NCBI GenBank assembly: GCA_949152475.1
Contig: OX424562.1
Coordinates: forward strand, 41,340,157 to 41,404,156
DNA: 64,000 nt
Direction of reading: 5' to 3'
Source: Terebella lapidaria
Lineage: Eukaryota; Annelida; Polychaeta; Terebellida; Terebellidae
How positions within the stretch are numbered: the stretch's first letter is position 1; each line of letters opens with the position of its first letter. Position numbers and translations under genes: made by a program. This document shows, piece by piece, positions 12,211-26,000 of the stretch. The notes under the pieces were generated by a model. The model saw nothing but the letters and a program-made list of their open reading frames with translations. It made no database searches and was not told the DNA's origin.

Positions 12211-14052
12211 CTACTGTTTGGTCGGCTTAGTGCGCTTCTTCATATAGATGAATGTAAAGATGATGGTGCTGAGGATAGCCACCGTAGCCACGATCCCCAG
12301 GAACGGCCAGAGAGCTGCCAGCTTGTCTGCACACACACACAACAGGTCAAGTACATCAGTATATGTTTAACACAATGTAAGGTTTATGTGCAGCTTGTAT
12401 GGTATACTGGATTATGATGTCAGTGACAGCACTCAACACAGGATACAGGACGGCTTTGATAACACATTGTTTCTAATGCGATGAATGCTATTGCCATTAG
12501 TTGCAGCAGAAATACATTCAAGACATATATTCCCGATCAAACATCACCTTTGACGCGGACTGTGATTGTGTGATTGTTGTTTCCATATTCGTTATAGGCA
12601 AAGCACATGTAGTCACCATGATCGTCAAAAGTCATGTCCTCGATTCGGAGTTTGGCATTGTTAGCAGTGTAACCCGTCTCTTCATCGGTGTAGTTGGAGG
12701 AAGACACTTTACTGTGGAATAATTACACAAAAATGTGTATCAATACCAATCCATAATGTGTATCAGTTGAAAAAAGTCTTGTCAATTTCCAATGATGAGG
12801 TAGATAGCCAAACCAAACATTCAATGCTGTATTTTTCCAGTCACAGCAGGGTCTGACACATACCCATCCGTGGCGCTAAGCTCCTCCCCACCGCGCGACC
12901 AGCGGACGTTGACGGTGGGCAGGCCCCAGGTCTTACACTCCAGCACCAGGGGGTCGCCCTCCACAAGGTTCTTACTCGTCACCTCCTTGTTCCTGATCCT
13001 GGGTGCCGCTGTAACCCACAAAATACCACAATGTACGTGCATGATTCTAGTGGAATGTTTATCAATGGAAACCACAATGTAACTTGCTTTCTGCTCTTAA
13101 CGATAGAAATATTTTTTTTTATAGTTGCGGCTGTTTCCAGGATACATTCTTGCAAGTGTTTGTTTTTAGTACGAACACCAACCATACAACATGACTTCTG
13201 AGCTGAAGTTTCCTCCGTCATTCAAAAATACACAGTCGTAAGAACCTATATCAGCTCCACCTGCAAACCGAACATGTCACTCGTCAGCACAGAGAACTAA
13301 CATACGAAAAAAGGATTTGAGTATTCTTAAGTATTTTTTATTGGGTACTAGTACATATATTGTGCCCAAAGATCGCCGCAGGTGGTTCTTTGTTAAACAC
13401 GCTTGTTTCTGGCCTTTTGTTTTGGACGCTTCTGTTCGAAACTAGCGCCGCTTAGCAACGCCCTCCAACTCTCTCGCCCAGTATGCTGTAACAATGGTTC
13501 AACGTCACTTCCTTCGTTTCTCGTGCTCTGGAGTATAAATACTCTGGAGGCGTGTTGTTCATTGAAGTTGTCTCTGAGCAAGGCGAGAGGAACGACGGAG
13601 GGCTCGGCCATGAGCTCTACATCCTCACTCTGTGGCTAAGGCACTTGCGGGCCCCCGGGGACAATTTCCATAGGGGGCCCAGGTGGGGAAGACCTTGATG
13701 ACTCGGGGGTGTACGCCCTCTGGATCACCAGTCTCCCACCTGGGATGGTGTGACACAGGCTCTGGCAGACCGTCGGGCTGTCCAGGGTTCTATCCCTGCG
13801 GCAGTGCCGTCGGCGAGGCTGGTCAGCAACATGCCCACTTCGCGAGTTCTGTGGTGCCGCTCCCATGGCATCTCAGTCTCCGCACACGGCTACATTACCA
13901 TAACTATTTAATATGTATGTTGTATATGATGTTGATGTTGGTGATGATGATGGTGATAGTGATGTGTTATGATGTGATGTATGACGGCCGGACTCGTCCA
14001 GACGGACTGTTACCTGGTTGTAGTGTTAGTAATTACTGGCGCCCGCGGCTTT

Positions 14053-14089
<37 letters not shown>

Positions 14090-17000
14090 GCGATTTTGCC
14101 CATAGATCGCGGCAGGAGTCTTTGCAAAACACTAACCAGTTTTACGGTCTATTTTTGGACGCTTCAGCTCGAAGCACGCGTTGCCCCAGCAACGCTTTGT
14201 AATCCTATCTCGCCCAGTAAACTATAACAATGGTTTGACCTAGTTTCCCTTCGTGTCTCGTGTATTGGGGTTTATATACTCTGGTACCGTTTTGATCTGT
14301 GAGTTGTCTCAGAGAGGGAGAGGTGGCTGATATCCGAGGCGCTTGTACAGTTCAAGCGGAATCAGCCGCCTCCAAGCGTTGATCCGTCGGCCATTCTAAG
14401 TCCGGGGATTACTGGGCCTATAGCCCCTCCCCAAGTCCTGCCGAGTCTGCAGGCGCCAGTGGCCCCCGCAATGGGACCCGCGTCTGCTCCGCGGCTCGGA
14501 GGCACCGCGTTGGCGACCGCGTCGACCGTTCCGACGGTTGGAGCGCAAGCCGCGTGGTCGACTTACCCTGGCGCGTACAGTGTGTCGGACGGGCAGTGGC
14601 AACAGGCGGCCTCGGCCTCGGCCCCAGGCTTTGCCGCCCCTTCTGGAGCCTACCCAGTAGGTTCGATGGGAGCCCCGCCCGCACCTAGCCAGAGTGGGTT
14701 TTTAGCGGGAATGACCCCGGCGGCAAACGTGAGCTTTCCTGCTCCTATGTCCGCGGCGTCGATGTTTGCTCCGGCAGACTCCGCCGCAGGCGCGGGCAGC
14801 TCGCGGAACTTGCTGCTGTACACGGACGACCCCGGAGCCGGGACCGCACGTCGGGCGCGTAACAAACGCGATAACGGGCCCGACCACTCTTCGTGGCGGA
14901 AACGGTTTAACGAGGATAACGCCGACTTGGAGGACTACTTACTCCAGGTGTGGCGTACCACCGTGTACGAAGGATGGTCCCAGCATGAAGCTGGACATGT
15001 CCTCGCGGGGAGCTTAGAAGGAAAAGCTCTCCGCGTGATGCCGTGTCTGCCGGTGGGAACAGTGACTTTCGGCGAGGTTGCCCGTCAACTTCGCCTGCTG
15101 TTCACGCCGGCGACCAATCGGCGGCAGTCTGAACGAGAGTTCAAGGCGCGTACCCGCCAACCAACTGAGTCCGTGACAGACTATGCGCTTAACCTGCGCA
15201 TACTCGGCCGGAGAGCTTTTCCGGACATGGACTCTAGACGGTTTGAAACGATGCTGATCGATCAGTTCATCAATGGCCAGCCTTACCACTTAGCTTACAG
15301 GCTGGCCACCCATGAAAAACGATCGATGGAGGAGGCAATAGACTCCGCGCTTGCGCTCGAGGTAGCTGTCAGCCCTAGACAGTTGCCTCCGGCCCCGGCT
15401 CCAGCCTCGGCTGTACCCGCACAGGCGGCGACTCCTCCTCCGGCCAAGGCATCGCAGGTAACCCCGTGGCAGGACCCGGTCGTCCGGGAACCCGCCAGGG
15501 AACCTACCCCGCAGTGGGTTAGTGCGCCGGCACCCTCTACAGGGGCGCCCGCACGTGCGGCACCAGTCGCCGCGCCATGCTCGTCCTCGGACGAGTGCGA
15601 CATAGAGGAATACGACCTCGGCGCCGCGCAGATGATTGTGCACTGCGCCGGGATCGAAGCTCCGGGACCCGCAGAATGTTGCGCGTTCACCTCCGGACCA
15701 GCTCAGAACCGTCCCTGTTACTTCTGCGGAAAGCAGGGACACTTTTGGCTGAAGTGTCCGGAGTTGTTGGAACGCCTGCGGTCGCGCGGATACCAGGGAG
15801 CCCTCCCTGGCCCGCAACGGAGGAATTCCTTCCGATCTGGTCCTCCGGGACAGCAGGGTCGGAACCCGCGGCAGGGAAACTAGATCCGGACGTGGTGGCG
15901 ACCAACACTACGTCCGGGGATAGTTGTTCCATGGCAAAAGATGCCGCCCCACCCGCTGATGAGCAGGACGAACCCCAAGTTGATATGACTTCTCCGGAAG
16001 TAGTCCTTGGAGATCAGTCTGGCTCCTCCGTGGCTGAGGCGGATGGCGAGGACTCCGTAGATGAGCCCAGCGCATGCGAACGGTATCACCCTACCTGCGC
16101 GCTGGTGAGGGACCCCTGCTGGTACCTGCCCCTGTCCTTCGGACGGGAGCCGGTCCGGTTCCTGGTGGACTCTGGCTCGGAGGTGACCCTCGTTGCCGCC
16201 GGAACGTAACCCCGCGCTCCGCAACCTTGAGTTGTGGGATCCCGGACCGTACAAGCTCTACGGAGCGGGAGACAACCGCATCCATATCCATGGCATCATC
16301 GATCTGCCTATTACCCTTGGGGACAAGGTGTATCCGACAGAGGCAATCGTTGCGGATATCGGAGCGGCCGGGATTATTGGGATGAATTTTCTACGGGTCC
16401 ACCGGGTGACTGCCAACTTTAGTGCTGGCGAATTCCGGATGGGAGAGGACACACACTTTCTCTTCCGCTCGGGCCCGATGCATTCATTCCAAATGCGGGC
16501 ATCGCGCACTGTAGTAGTGCCGCCGATGAGTGAGATGATCATTGAGGCGAGGCCTCCGCAAACTGCTGCGGCAGTATGCGGATGTGTTCATGGGTCCTGA
16601 TGGTGCGGTTGGCAAGACTGACGTCGCCAAACACCGCATCGACCTCGTGGACGAGCGTCCTCTCAAGCAGCGTCTTCGTCGGGCAGCAATAGTGCACCAA
16701 GAGGTCATAGACCAGGAGGTGCAAAAGATGCTCGACTTAGACATCATCGAACCCAGTGACAGCCCTTGGGCCAGTCCGGTGGTTATGGTGAAGAAGAAGG
16801 ACGGCTCGTGGAGGTTCTGCGTGGACTATCGGAAACTCAACGTTGCCACGCGGAAGGACTCATATCCTCTCCCGCACTTTGAAGATACCTTCGATGCCCC
16901 GGCCGGGTCACACTATTTCTGTGCTTTGGATCTGGCCTCCGGGTATTGGCAGGTGGAGATGGAGGAGAGTGATCGGGCGAAGACTGCCTTCGTTACCAAG

Positions 17001-20000
17001 AACGGGCTCTACCAATTCAAGGTAATGCCGTTTGGGCTCTGTAACGCACCAGCGACGTTCGAGCGCCTCATGGAGATGGTACTTAAAGGGTTCCTCTGGA
17101 AGTGATGTATGGTCTACATCGACGATGTCGTCGTGTATGGCCCGTCGTTCGAGGAAACCCTCACCAACCTCCAGATGGTGCTCCATCGCATCCGCGGAGC
17201 AGGGCTTAAATTGAAGCCAAGTAAGTGCGAACTATTCGCGCAGGAAATCCTGTACTTGGGCTTCATGGTAACGGGCACCTGAGTGAGATCAGACCCCGCA
17301 AAGGTGGCGGCCGTGCAGAAATGGCCTCCGCCATGTAACGTGGCAGACGTGAGGTCCTTCTTGGGCTTCGCGAGCTACCACCGCAGGTTTATTCGCGACT
17401 TTGCGGAGATCGCGCGTCCCCTTACTATCCTCACGGAAAAGGGCGCCGATTTTGTTTGGTCCGCCGAGCAGGCTGACGCCTTCTCGGGACTCCGGCAGGC
17501 CTTGGTAGCGGCCCCGGTGCTGCGGCACCCTCGTCCGGACTGCGAGTTCATCCTGGACACTGACGCGAGTAACTTCGCACTCGGCGGTGTCCTCTCGCAG
17601 ATCGTGGACGGGCAAGAGCGGGTAGTAGCTTATGTGAGTGTGGCCTTGAGCCGCTCTCAAATGAACTACTGTACCACTCATCGCGAGTTGCTCGCGGTGG
17701 TTACGATGACCAAGCGCTTCCGGCACTATTTGTTGGGACGCCATTTCCGCTTGCGGACTGATCATAGTTCGCTGAGATGGCTCCTCAACTATAGTGAGGC
17801 CGATGGCTTGGTGGCGCGGTGGCTCGTCAAACTCCAGGAGTATGACATGCAGATAGAGCATCGCGCTGGTAAGTTGCACGGCAACGCGGACGGCCTGTCC
17901 TGTTGTCATAAGTGCAAGAATCCGGGCTGTGCAGGGATGGCGCCATTCCAGCAAGCCAAGGATTCGTCCTCAGACTCGGAATCGGACGTTCCGGGGAGAC
18001 CGCAGGCCTCCGCCCCCTCTAACAACACGGCGGCTGGAGCGTTTAGGGCGAGGGCGTCCCGCATATGAAGCGGAGGTGCGGCTCAGCTCCAGCGAGTCCT
18101 CCTCGAGTCCGGCGGTGTACTCCTCGTGGGTACCCTCGTCCTCTGGAGAGTCTGAGTATGAGCGGTCCTTGCCCCCTGTGGTGATGGCCGCTGCGGCGCA
18201 GCCGGACGCGATGGATGAGGAGCCTAATTACTTGGGTGGCTACTCTCCGGGGCAGATAGCTGCGACGCAAAGAGCTGACAGTGCTCTGGCACCGGTAATA
18301 ACAGCCCTTGAGGCCGGCCAGAAGCCCTCGAAGGATGAGCGGAAGACCTACAGGGAGACTTTGTCTCTAGTATCCCAGTGGGAAAGACTCTCCTTGAGGG
18401 ATGGCCTCTTATACCGGCGCTATGAGCCACCGACTCCACTGCCTCCCATATGGCAGTTGGTGCTTCCGGCGGAGCTGCGGAAAGAAGTACTCCACCAGTT
18501 GCATGACCTCCGGGTGACCGGTCACTTGGGAATCCGGAGGACCGTCCATAGGCTACGACAGCGCTTTCATTGGCCTGGTAGCGGCTTGGACGTGCAACGG
18601 TGGTGCGCAGCCTGCCCTCGGTGTCAAGCTCGCAAAGGAGTTCCGACTCCTGGCCGCCACCCCTTAACCACGGTTAAGGCGGGCGCGCCGTTCAATCGGA
18701 TAGCTTTGGATATACTGGATACCCACCGGGTCACCCCGCGCGGTTTCCGGTACATCCTGGTGATTTCCGACTATTTTACCAAATATACCGACTCCTACCC
18801 ACTGCGCCGCCAGACTGCGGACGAGGTAGCTCGGTTGTTGGTAAATAGATGGGTGGTGTACCATGGGGTACCTAAACAGGTACAATCGGATCAGGGCACG
18901 CAATTTGAGAGCAACCTGTTCCAAAACCTAGCACAGATGCTAGGCAGTACCAAGGTGCGGACCACCCCCTACAGGCCCCAGTCTGATGGCCAGGTCGAAC
19001 GCTTTAATCGATCGGTCCTCAATATGCTGGCGGCCTTTGTGAACGATCGTGCGAATGATTGGGATGACCACCTCCCGTATGTCTTAATGGCGTACAGGTC
19101 GTCGGTCCACTCGTCGACCGGAGTTACTCCGCACGCGATGTTGTACGGCCGGGAGCTAAATTTGCCCGTGGATATTATGTATCCAACTGCGGCAGAGACC
19201 GGCGCAGTACCCCAGTGCGGTCCGGAGTACGTGGAGTGCATTCGCCGCGCCCTGGCGAACGCCCATGATTTCGCGCGCGCGCGCCTGGACAAGTCTGCCA
19301 TCCGGCAGAAGCGAGGCTATGACGCCCATGCTAAGGGCAGGCCAGCTTTTGCGGAAGGCGACAAGGTGCGCTACTATTATCCGCCGCTTAAGCAAGGTAA
19401 TAAATTTGCTAAGCCGTGGATAGGCCCGTTTACGGTACTGAAACAGGTGACAGATGTGGACTACCGGATCCGGAGGGATTCCGATCCGGACAGAGTTCTG
19501 GTTGTCCATATCGATAATCTGAAGAAGTACGAGGGCCCGCTTGTCATGGATCCGCTCGTTCAAGATGCGGAACCAGATGATGCTCCCGTATGGGATCCGT
19601 CCGGTCAGCATCCGCGGACTCCGGACGAGCGTGTGCGCCGTATGGTGGGCCTCCCGGACCTCTCTGACCCGTCAGATGATGGACTGGGTGGCTATCAGCC
19701 AGATGACGGCGATCCGCAGGTACCCCCACTCCCTCCAGTACCTGCGGATGACGGGCGGCCACGCCGGAAACCACGTGCGCCAGCCCGGTATGGGTGGGAA
19801 TAACCTTCCGCCCATGCGGATGCGTCTGCGGTACCCGTCTATCACACCAAGGACGGGTTTTAGGTCGTTCCGTGAGAGTCCGCACGACTTACCTCCGCGG
19901 GTGGCTACTTTGTGGCTATCTTCGGAGTTGAGGTCCGCGGATACTTACATGTCGTAACGCCGCCGCTCCGCATCCGCCCTCCCGTAGTTTTCAGCGCAAG

Positions 20001-23000
20001 GGACGTGCGGCAGCTTCATCTGCATCAGTTCGCCTGTAGTTCGGCATAGTTAACACAGCGGCTACGCTGGCCGGACCACTTTTGTGGATTTGCCGGACGC
20101 CCCTGGTCCCGGAACAGCCTCTTAAGTGGCCAGACTGAGGTTGGGATTTACGTCCGCTACGGGAGAAGCGCCTTCCCACGGATTTGGGGAACTGGCTCTG
20201 GACACGGGGATAGTGTCCGCACGTTAGGACTGACGTCCGCGGTTCGTCCGCGTGACTCGTCCGGCGTCCGCGACGCTTTAAGATGACGCACTTCGGTGTA
20301 GTTATCCCCCGTGAGCCATTACTATAATTAAGGTTATAGTAAGTAAGGTTTCTTACGGCAGGAAACCGACTATCCATTATGATAATGGAGCGGTTGTTAA
20401 GTCCGCGTGTGCGGACCAGCCGCGGTAGCGGGTGACGCTCATTCTCGTCCGGATCTTACCTTACAATACGCGGTCCGGCCGGAATGACCGGAACCCCGGC
20501 CTTCTTCTAAGAAGGGGGTCATATATTACATGCGCAACACTTGTGGTGGCTTTTAATTCCAATTTCATATTCATTGGATAAGGGCAATACGCCGTTCTAT
20601 GGTAGGCGTCCGGCCTGGACTCCGTCCGCGGGCAGCTCCGGACGTCCGCCGGCTATTGCTTTCACCATCTTTGGGCGCCTCTAGATTGGGCGCCGGTATG
20701 AAGGGTTCGCCCCCTAACCATTGAGGTTATGGACCATGCCGGCTCCGCATCTAATCTATTGGCTCCGCGCTCCGGTAGTCGTTTGAGGAGGCTCTGGGCT
20801 GGACCGGGCACCGCTCCGCGGCCGGGCTGTACGTCGGGCATGCTAGTGGGCGTTTAGCTAACGCCCATAGGGCGCCCGATTGTCGGTCCGGACGTCATGG
20901 GTATGTCCGATCGCCTTGTAAGCGTGCCAGCGGCTATGGGGAGTGATTTTGTTTATTTTTCCATCTCATTTATTATTTATGGGAGGATTATAAGCCACAA
21001 GTGTGCGCGTGTTCCCGTGGAAATGCTATTCCTACTCATTTATCAAATATATGAGAAAGTTTAGTGATATATCTCTTTTCCTTGGTGCAATAGAGAGTAA
21101 GAAATCGGGAGATTTCTGCTTTCGCAAGAGGGGTGTAGGAGATTGTGTACACTGTATCAAAGGCTGTATGCCGTGATCTATGAAAAGCATGCAAGTGGTG
21201 GGGCGGTGTTAAATTTTTATTTATCGCTGCTGATAGGGTGACATAATCGTAACACCCACAAGTAGTTTGGCTTTTGATACATTGTATACAATCTTTAACC
21301 TGCGAGAATGATTAACTTCACGTCATTGATCGCCAGTGCGAAAGCTATTGCTAATGACTGCTCTGGACGCGGGGATAGTGTCCGCACGTTAGGACTGACG
21401 TCCGCGGTTCGTCCGCGTGACTCGTCCGGCGTCCGCGACGCTTTAAGATGACGCACTTCGGTGTAGTTATCCCCCGTGAGCCATTACTATAATTAAGGTT
21501 ATAGTAAGTAAGGTTTCTTACGGCAGGAAACCGACTATCCATTATGATAATGGAGCATGCAAGTGGTGGTGGATTTATTTCCATTGCTGCTTGGGCGGTG
21601 TTAAATTTTTTTTTATCGCTGCTGATAGGGTGACATAATCGTAACACCCACAAGTAGTTTGGCTTTTGATACATTGTATACAATCTTTAACCTGCGAGGG
21701 TGATTAACTTCACGTCATTGATCGCCAGTGCGAAAGCTATTGCTAATGACTGCTGTTAACTACTGTAGTATTTTAGCGGGTTCCCCCGGGATGGCTTGTG
21801 TACATAAGCCACCCGTATACATGGAACGATAGGAGTCACCGGGGGGAGATGTGTGTATGTGAATGCGATAGTGTAAAACGTTCTTTTGTCTGTCGCAGAG
21901 GCTGTCCGTCAACCGCCGGCAACCCAGGCAGTGGAAGAACGGCACCGGGTGACCATGGTCGTGTCGGAGATGCCGCAGATCGCGGCCAAGACACGAGTGG
22001 CTTCTCCTAAGCCGCGCCCCCCGCCAAGGACTCAGGGGAAGGGTTCGTCTGCCGGAAAAACTCCGGCCGGGACGACGCCCCTGCAGTCCCCGGGTGCGCT
22101 GACTCAGGAGGATTTCCCGGGCTTGCTCGAGGTGACGGTACCCGCGGGTCCGTCTGAGGGACGGGAGGTGGCAGACACCTCCGCCTCCTCGAGTACCGCG
22201 TCGGTGGTCCCGCCAAGGAACCCACGTGTGATTCCCTCGGTTGCGAGCAGTAGCGGACGTGCGGTACCTCTCTCGAGGTCCGCGTCCACGTCCTCGTTGG
22301 TAGTTGAGGGGACGTCCGCGGGATGGCAAAGCACCGCCTCCCTGGACCTGGATCCCCTCGACGCCACGACGGACGTACGCCGGAGGCTCGGTCCCACGAC
22401 CGCCAGCGTCTACGAGACTTTTCGCGAGTCTGTAGGCCAGGCGGTCGGCCATCGTCGCGATGGTTTGGACCGGATCCCCGGTGACCCAGTGTTGGTGAAC
22501 CTGCCAGTGCCCCGAGCCATTCGTGACCTGAGGTCCGCAGGTGTGGCCGCGTTGGTCCGCGCTCGGGAGGAGCACCCCTGGGATCACCCCCAGCATGGTC
22601 GGCTCACCCGAGCGGCGGAGTACCTTGTGGCGGAGATGGACAGCTCTCTGGACCGGTTCAGCCGGTGCCGCGCTGAGGCCTCCCGTGTCGCATGCGATCT
22701 CGCATACGACCAGGGCCTCATGGAAGGCACCCGGCGGAGCCTAGAGAGCTACCGGACTTTGTCGGCCGTCATTGAGCGGCGCGCGTTCGACCAGGGTCGA
22801 ACCGCCGCTCTTGCGGAGCAGTCCGGGGCGTCTGCCCCCGCCCCAGAGGTAACCGCTAGGATGGAGCACCTGGAGGCTGAGAATGAGCAGCTACGGCGTC
22901 GTCTTGACGAAGCCGAGGCCGCTCGGACTCGCCTACTCCAGGGCGTCGATGACCCCGAGTCGTCCGCCCTGAACCAGGCGGCTCTCCAGCGGGCGGATGC

Positions 23001-26000
23001 TGCTTTGGAGCTGGCCATCTACCCATACCTAGTCCAGGTGTGGGGAGAACGTACGGCCGGTCCTCAGCGCACCCGCGATACGGTAGAGATGTTCCGCGCC
23101 ATTGCAGATCTCGGCGCTACGTCTCTACCGGCCTCCGTCGTGATGGCTCCGTCAGGACCCGGATTGCAGGGCTCACCGCATAAGCCCCTGCAAGCGCCAC
23201 CGGGCCTGCCTCATCCGCCCGTGCAGCCGGCTTTCTCCATGCCGGCTCCGCTGCTTCCGTGGCGTAGGGACCCGTCACCGCCGCCAGACCCCAAGACAGG
23301 CGGCACGGATGAGGAGCCGATGACGACAGAGGAAGGCTAGGGTACTAGCCTCGTCGCCGCACTTGTGTGGCGGCGTGCCGGAGTCGCACCCGCGGCTCCG
23401 CCCTGCCTCAGACCCGTTCTGCGGATCTGAGGAGCCGGCCGGCAGGGCGGTCGGCAACATTTCTAGAGGTACTATCACTTTTGATCACTTGGTGTGTCGT
23501 TTTACAAAATTTCTAAATTTAAAGTTTAACCTTAAAGATATTCCAAAGACTCGACACACCGTCGTTTTATAACGGATGACCTTCCAAGGTCATCACACGG
23601 TTTTGGATCACCTCGGTCAAAATTTTAGCTTGTTTATGAGGGTTTATTCAAAATTGCAAAGCGCGTTATGGTTTACTCCGTAAGTCCGGGGGTAGTTCCC
23701 CATTCTTCCAAAAGGGACTCTTAAAGTCCTAGTGTTTTGCGCCGTGACTTCCGGGTGTTGCCATCTTGCCTTCTTCCGGACCCCGCCATGCGAAGCCTTC
23801 GTCGGGTTTTGGCTGTTTTGGGCGCGGGCGGAACATGTTGGGGACCAATATTGTAAGAAGGGGGTAATGTGGCGATTTTGCCCTAAGCACGCGGCAGGTG
23901 ATTGTAAACATACATGCCATTTATGTGGCCTTTTCGTTCTTGGCCTTGTTTTGACACGCTCCGTTCGAGCGTGCGTTGCCACGGCAACGCATTGTAATTT
24001 ACGCTCCAGTAAACTATAACAATGGTTTGATTATACCTCGCGTGCGTCCTACAGCTTGTGGTGTATTATATATACACTGGAAGCTACTCGATCGAGGAGA
24101 TTGTCCGAGAGAGAGTGAACAGGACGCACGCAAGGCTCGCCATGAGCTTTGCGTTCCCTGGTCGAGAGTAGTGGGCTCTTAGAGCCCTGGGGACGATTTC
24201 CATGGGGAGGCCCGGGCTGGGAGAGACAAGTTGCTGACTCGGGGGCGTAAGCCCTGTGGATCGCCAGTTCTCTCCCTTCCCGGGACGTGTGACATAGGCT
24301 CTGGCCAGCATGTCGGACTGTACGTTCTTGGTTCGTTCTTGGCCTTGTTTTGACACGCTCCGTTCGAGCGTGCGTTGCCACGGCAACGCATTGTAATTTA
24401 CGCTCCAGTAAACTATAACAATGGTTTGATTATACCTCGCGTGCGTCCTACAGCTTGTGGTGTATTATATATACACTGGAAGCTACTCGATCGAGGAGAT
24501 TGTCCGAGAGAGAGTGAACAGGACGCACGCAAGGCTCGCCATGAGCTTTGCGTTCCCTGGTCGAGAGTAGTGGGCTCTTAGAGCCCTGGGGACGATTTCC
24601 ATGGGGAGGCCCGGGCTGGGAGAGACAAGTTGCTGACTCGGGGGCGTAAGCCCTGTGGATCGCCAGTTCTCTCCCTTCCCGGGACGTGTGACATAGGCTC
24701 TGGCCAGCATGTCGGACTGTACGGGGTTCCGTCCCCGAGGCAGACCGCGGCTCGCCAGGCCCCTCCAGTTAACACCGTGGTGATGAACCAGTTTCTGAAC
24801 GGTGTCCGTAGGCCTGGGAGTGTCGGGTGGGCTGTTACCTGGTTACCGTTAATGCTAGAGTGGTTACCGTGTCTGCAGCGACCTCCGGTGAGCGGCGCCG
24901 CCGCAAGGATCCGGAATAGCGGATGCGCATCCGCAAGGACTCGCGGTGAGAGGACTATCCTCGAGGATCCCGAAGAGCGGACGATAGTCAATAACTTTAC
25001 ACCAAATATTTACAAAACATATTGACACATTTTGAGCAGACTGAGACTAGATGTGACAGCACATACCAACATGGTTGACAGTCAGGGAGTGATCAAGGTT
25101 GGAGATGACATATTTGGGATCTTCGTCCTCCGGAGGCGATTCCTCAACCATCTCATCGTTACGATACCATACCAACCGTTGGAAAGGCTCGAAGCCGACT
25201 TCACAGCGCATCACGGCTGAGTCACCATTCTTGGTGGAGTTACCGTGGATCGGTGTAACTAAAACAGGACGAGAGGTACAGGAGGTCAGAGTATGAAAGG
25301 ACGTCGGACAGCTGGGTAACAGTATCAATCATTACGACGTCTGTAATACAGGCAATAGAGGCATAGATGTTAGTAAGCTGCAGTTACTTGGATAATACAC
25401 TCATGCTTCGGTTATGTAATATTTCCACAAAGCGTCACTTATCAGGACTGATCATTTATCTCTAACAACGGCAGACAGATGAGCTGAACAAAAAACACTT
25501 TAACAACATAATAAACCTTAATTTGGATACGGGTACTGGTTTATGTATGGGACAACAGCAAAACACAGCATGAAAGGATTATATTATAATTTCGTTTTTC
25601 CTTTTTATCTGAACTAGCTAAGGATGTTAACTTTCATACAAATAATCAGTCTATAGACAACACAATGAACTCTAAGTCACGCAATCACATAATGGGGACA
25701 AAGGCAGAACATCATAGCTAACTTGGCGCCCCATAGAAGAGCATGTTTATTCTATAGCCACATTAATTTTGAGAATATATCAATAAGTCATTTGAGTTTT
25801 GTTTACTTTCTGTTCCTTGTTTGTTGATTGTCAGTTTGAACTTGAAAGTTTCTTTTATGTTCGAGGTTATCCCAACTTGCCTGTTAGTTTGTAATATCTA
25901 TTTGAAAGGCCATCAGTACATAATAGTCTAAATTTAGGTTTTTATGGACATATATTAAAGCAAATGCTTGTTCTCGTCAATACAAATAGCATGATCTCTC

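Larger units (their letters stand above)
14086..25001 (+). mobile_element. Ty3/Gypsy LTR retrotransposon, broken, in basigin-like intron
   Basis: LTR remnant from 14086 (TGTGGCGATTTTGCCC). Parts in order: gag-like frame 14459-15883 with zinc knuckle CYFCGKQGHFWLKC; protease with FLVDSGSEVTLV near 16160; reverse transcriptase about 16540-17270 (SPVVMVKKKDGSWRF, YIDDVVVYG); RNase H about 17540-17900 (DTDASNFALGGVLSQ); integrase about 18370-19300 with an HHCC zinc finger and a DDE core (DQGTQFE, RTTPYRPQSDGQVERFNRS); a C-terminal tail to 19803; a GC-rich 3' region; a further open frame 21877-23340; a purine tract AAGAAGGGGG; and the 3' LTR 23868-25001. The element looks broken, with roughly half a dozen breaks. 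Direct repeats occur in the 3' region and LTR. It lies antisense to the host gene. Confidence 0.9.

Noticed and set aside
15014-15817. Long minus-strand frames opposite the gag-like region
   Set aside because: They are shadows in GC-rich sequence of the real plus-strand gag-like frame, which carries the zinc knuckle.
23976-24581. Two identical 68-codon frames as small genes
   Set aside because: They are produced by the 399-bp tandem duplication inside an LTR.
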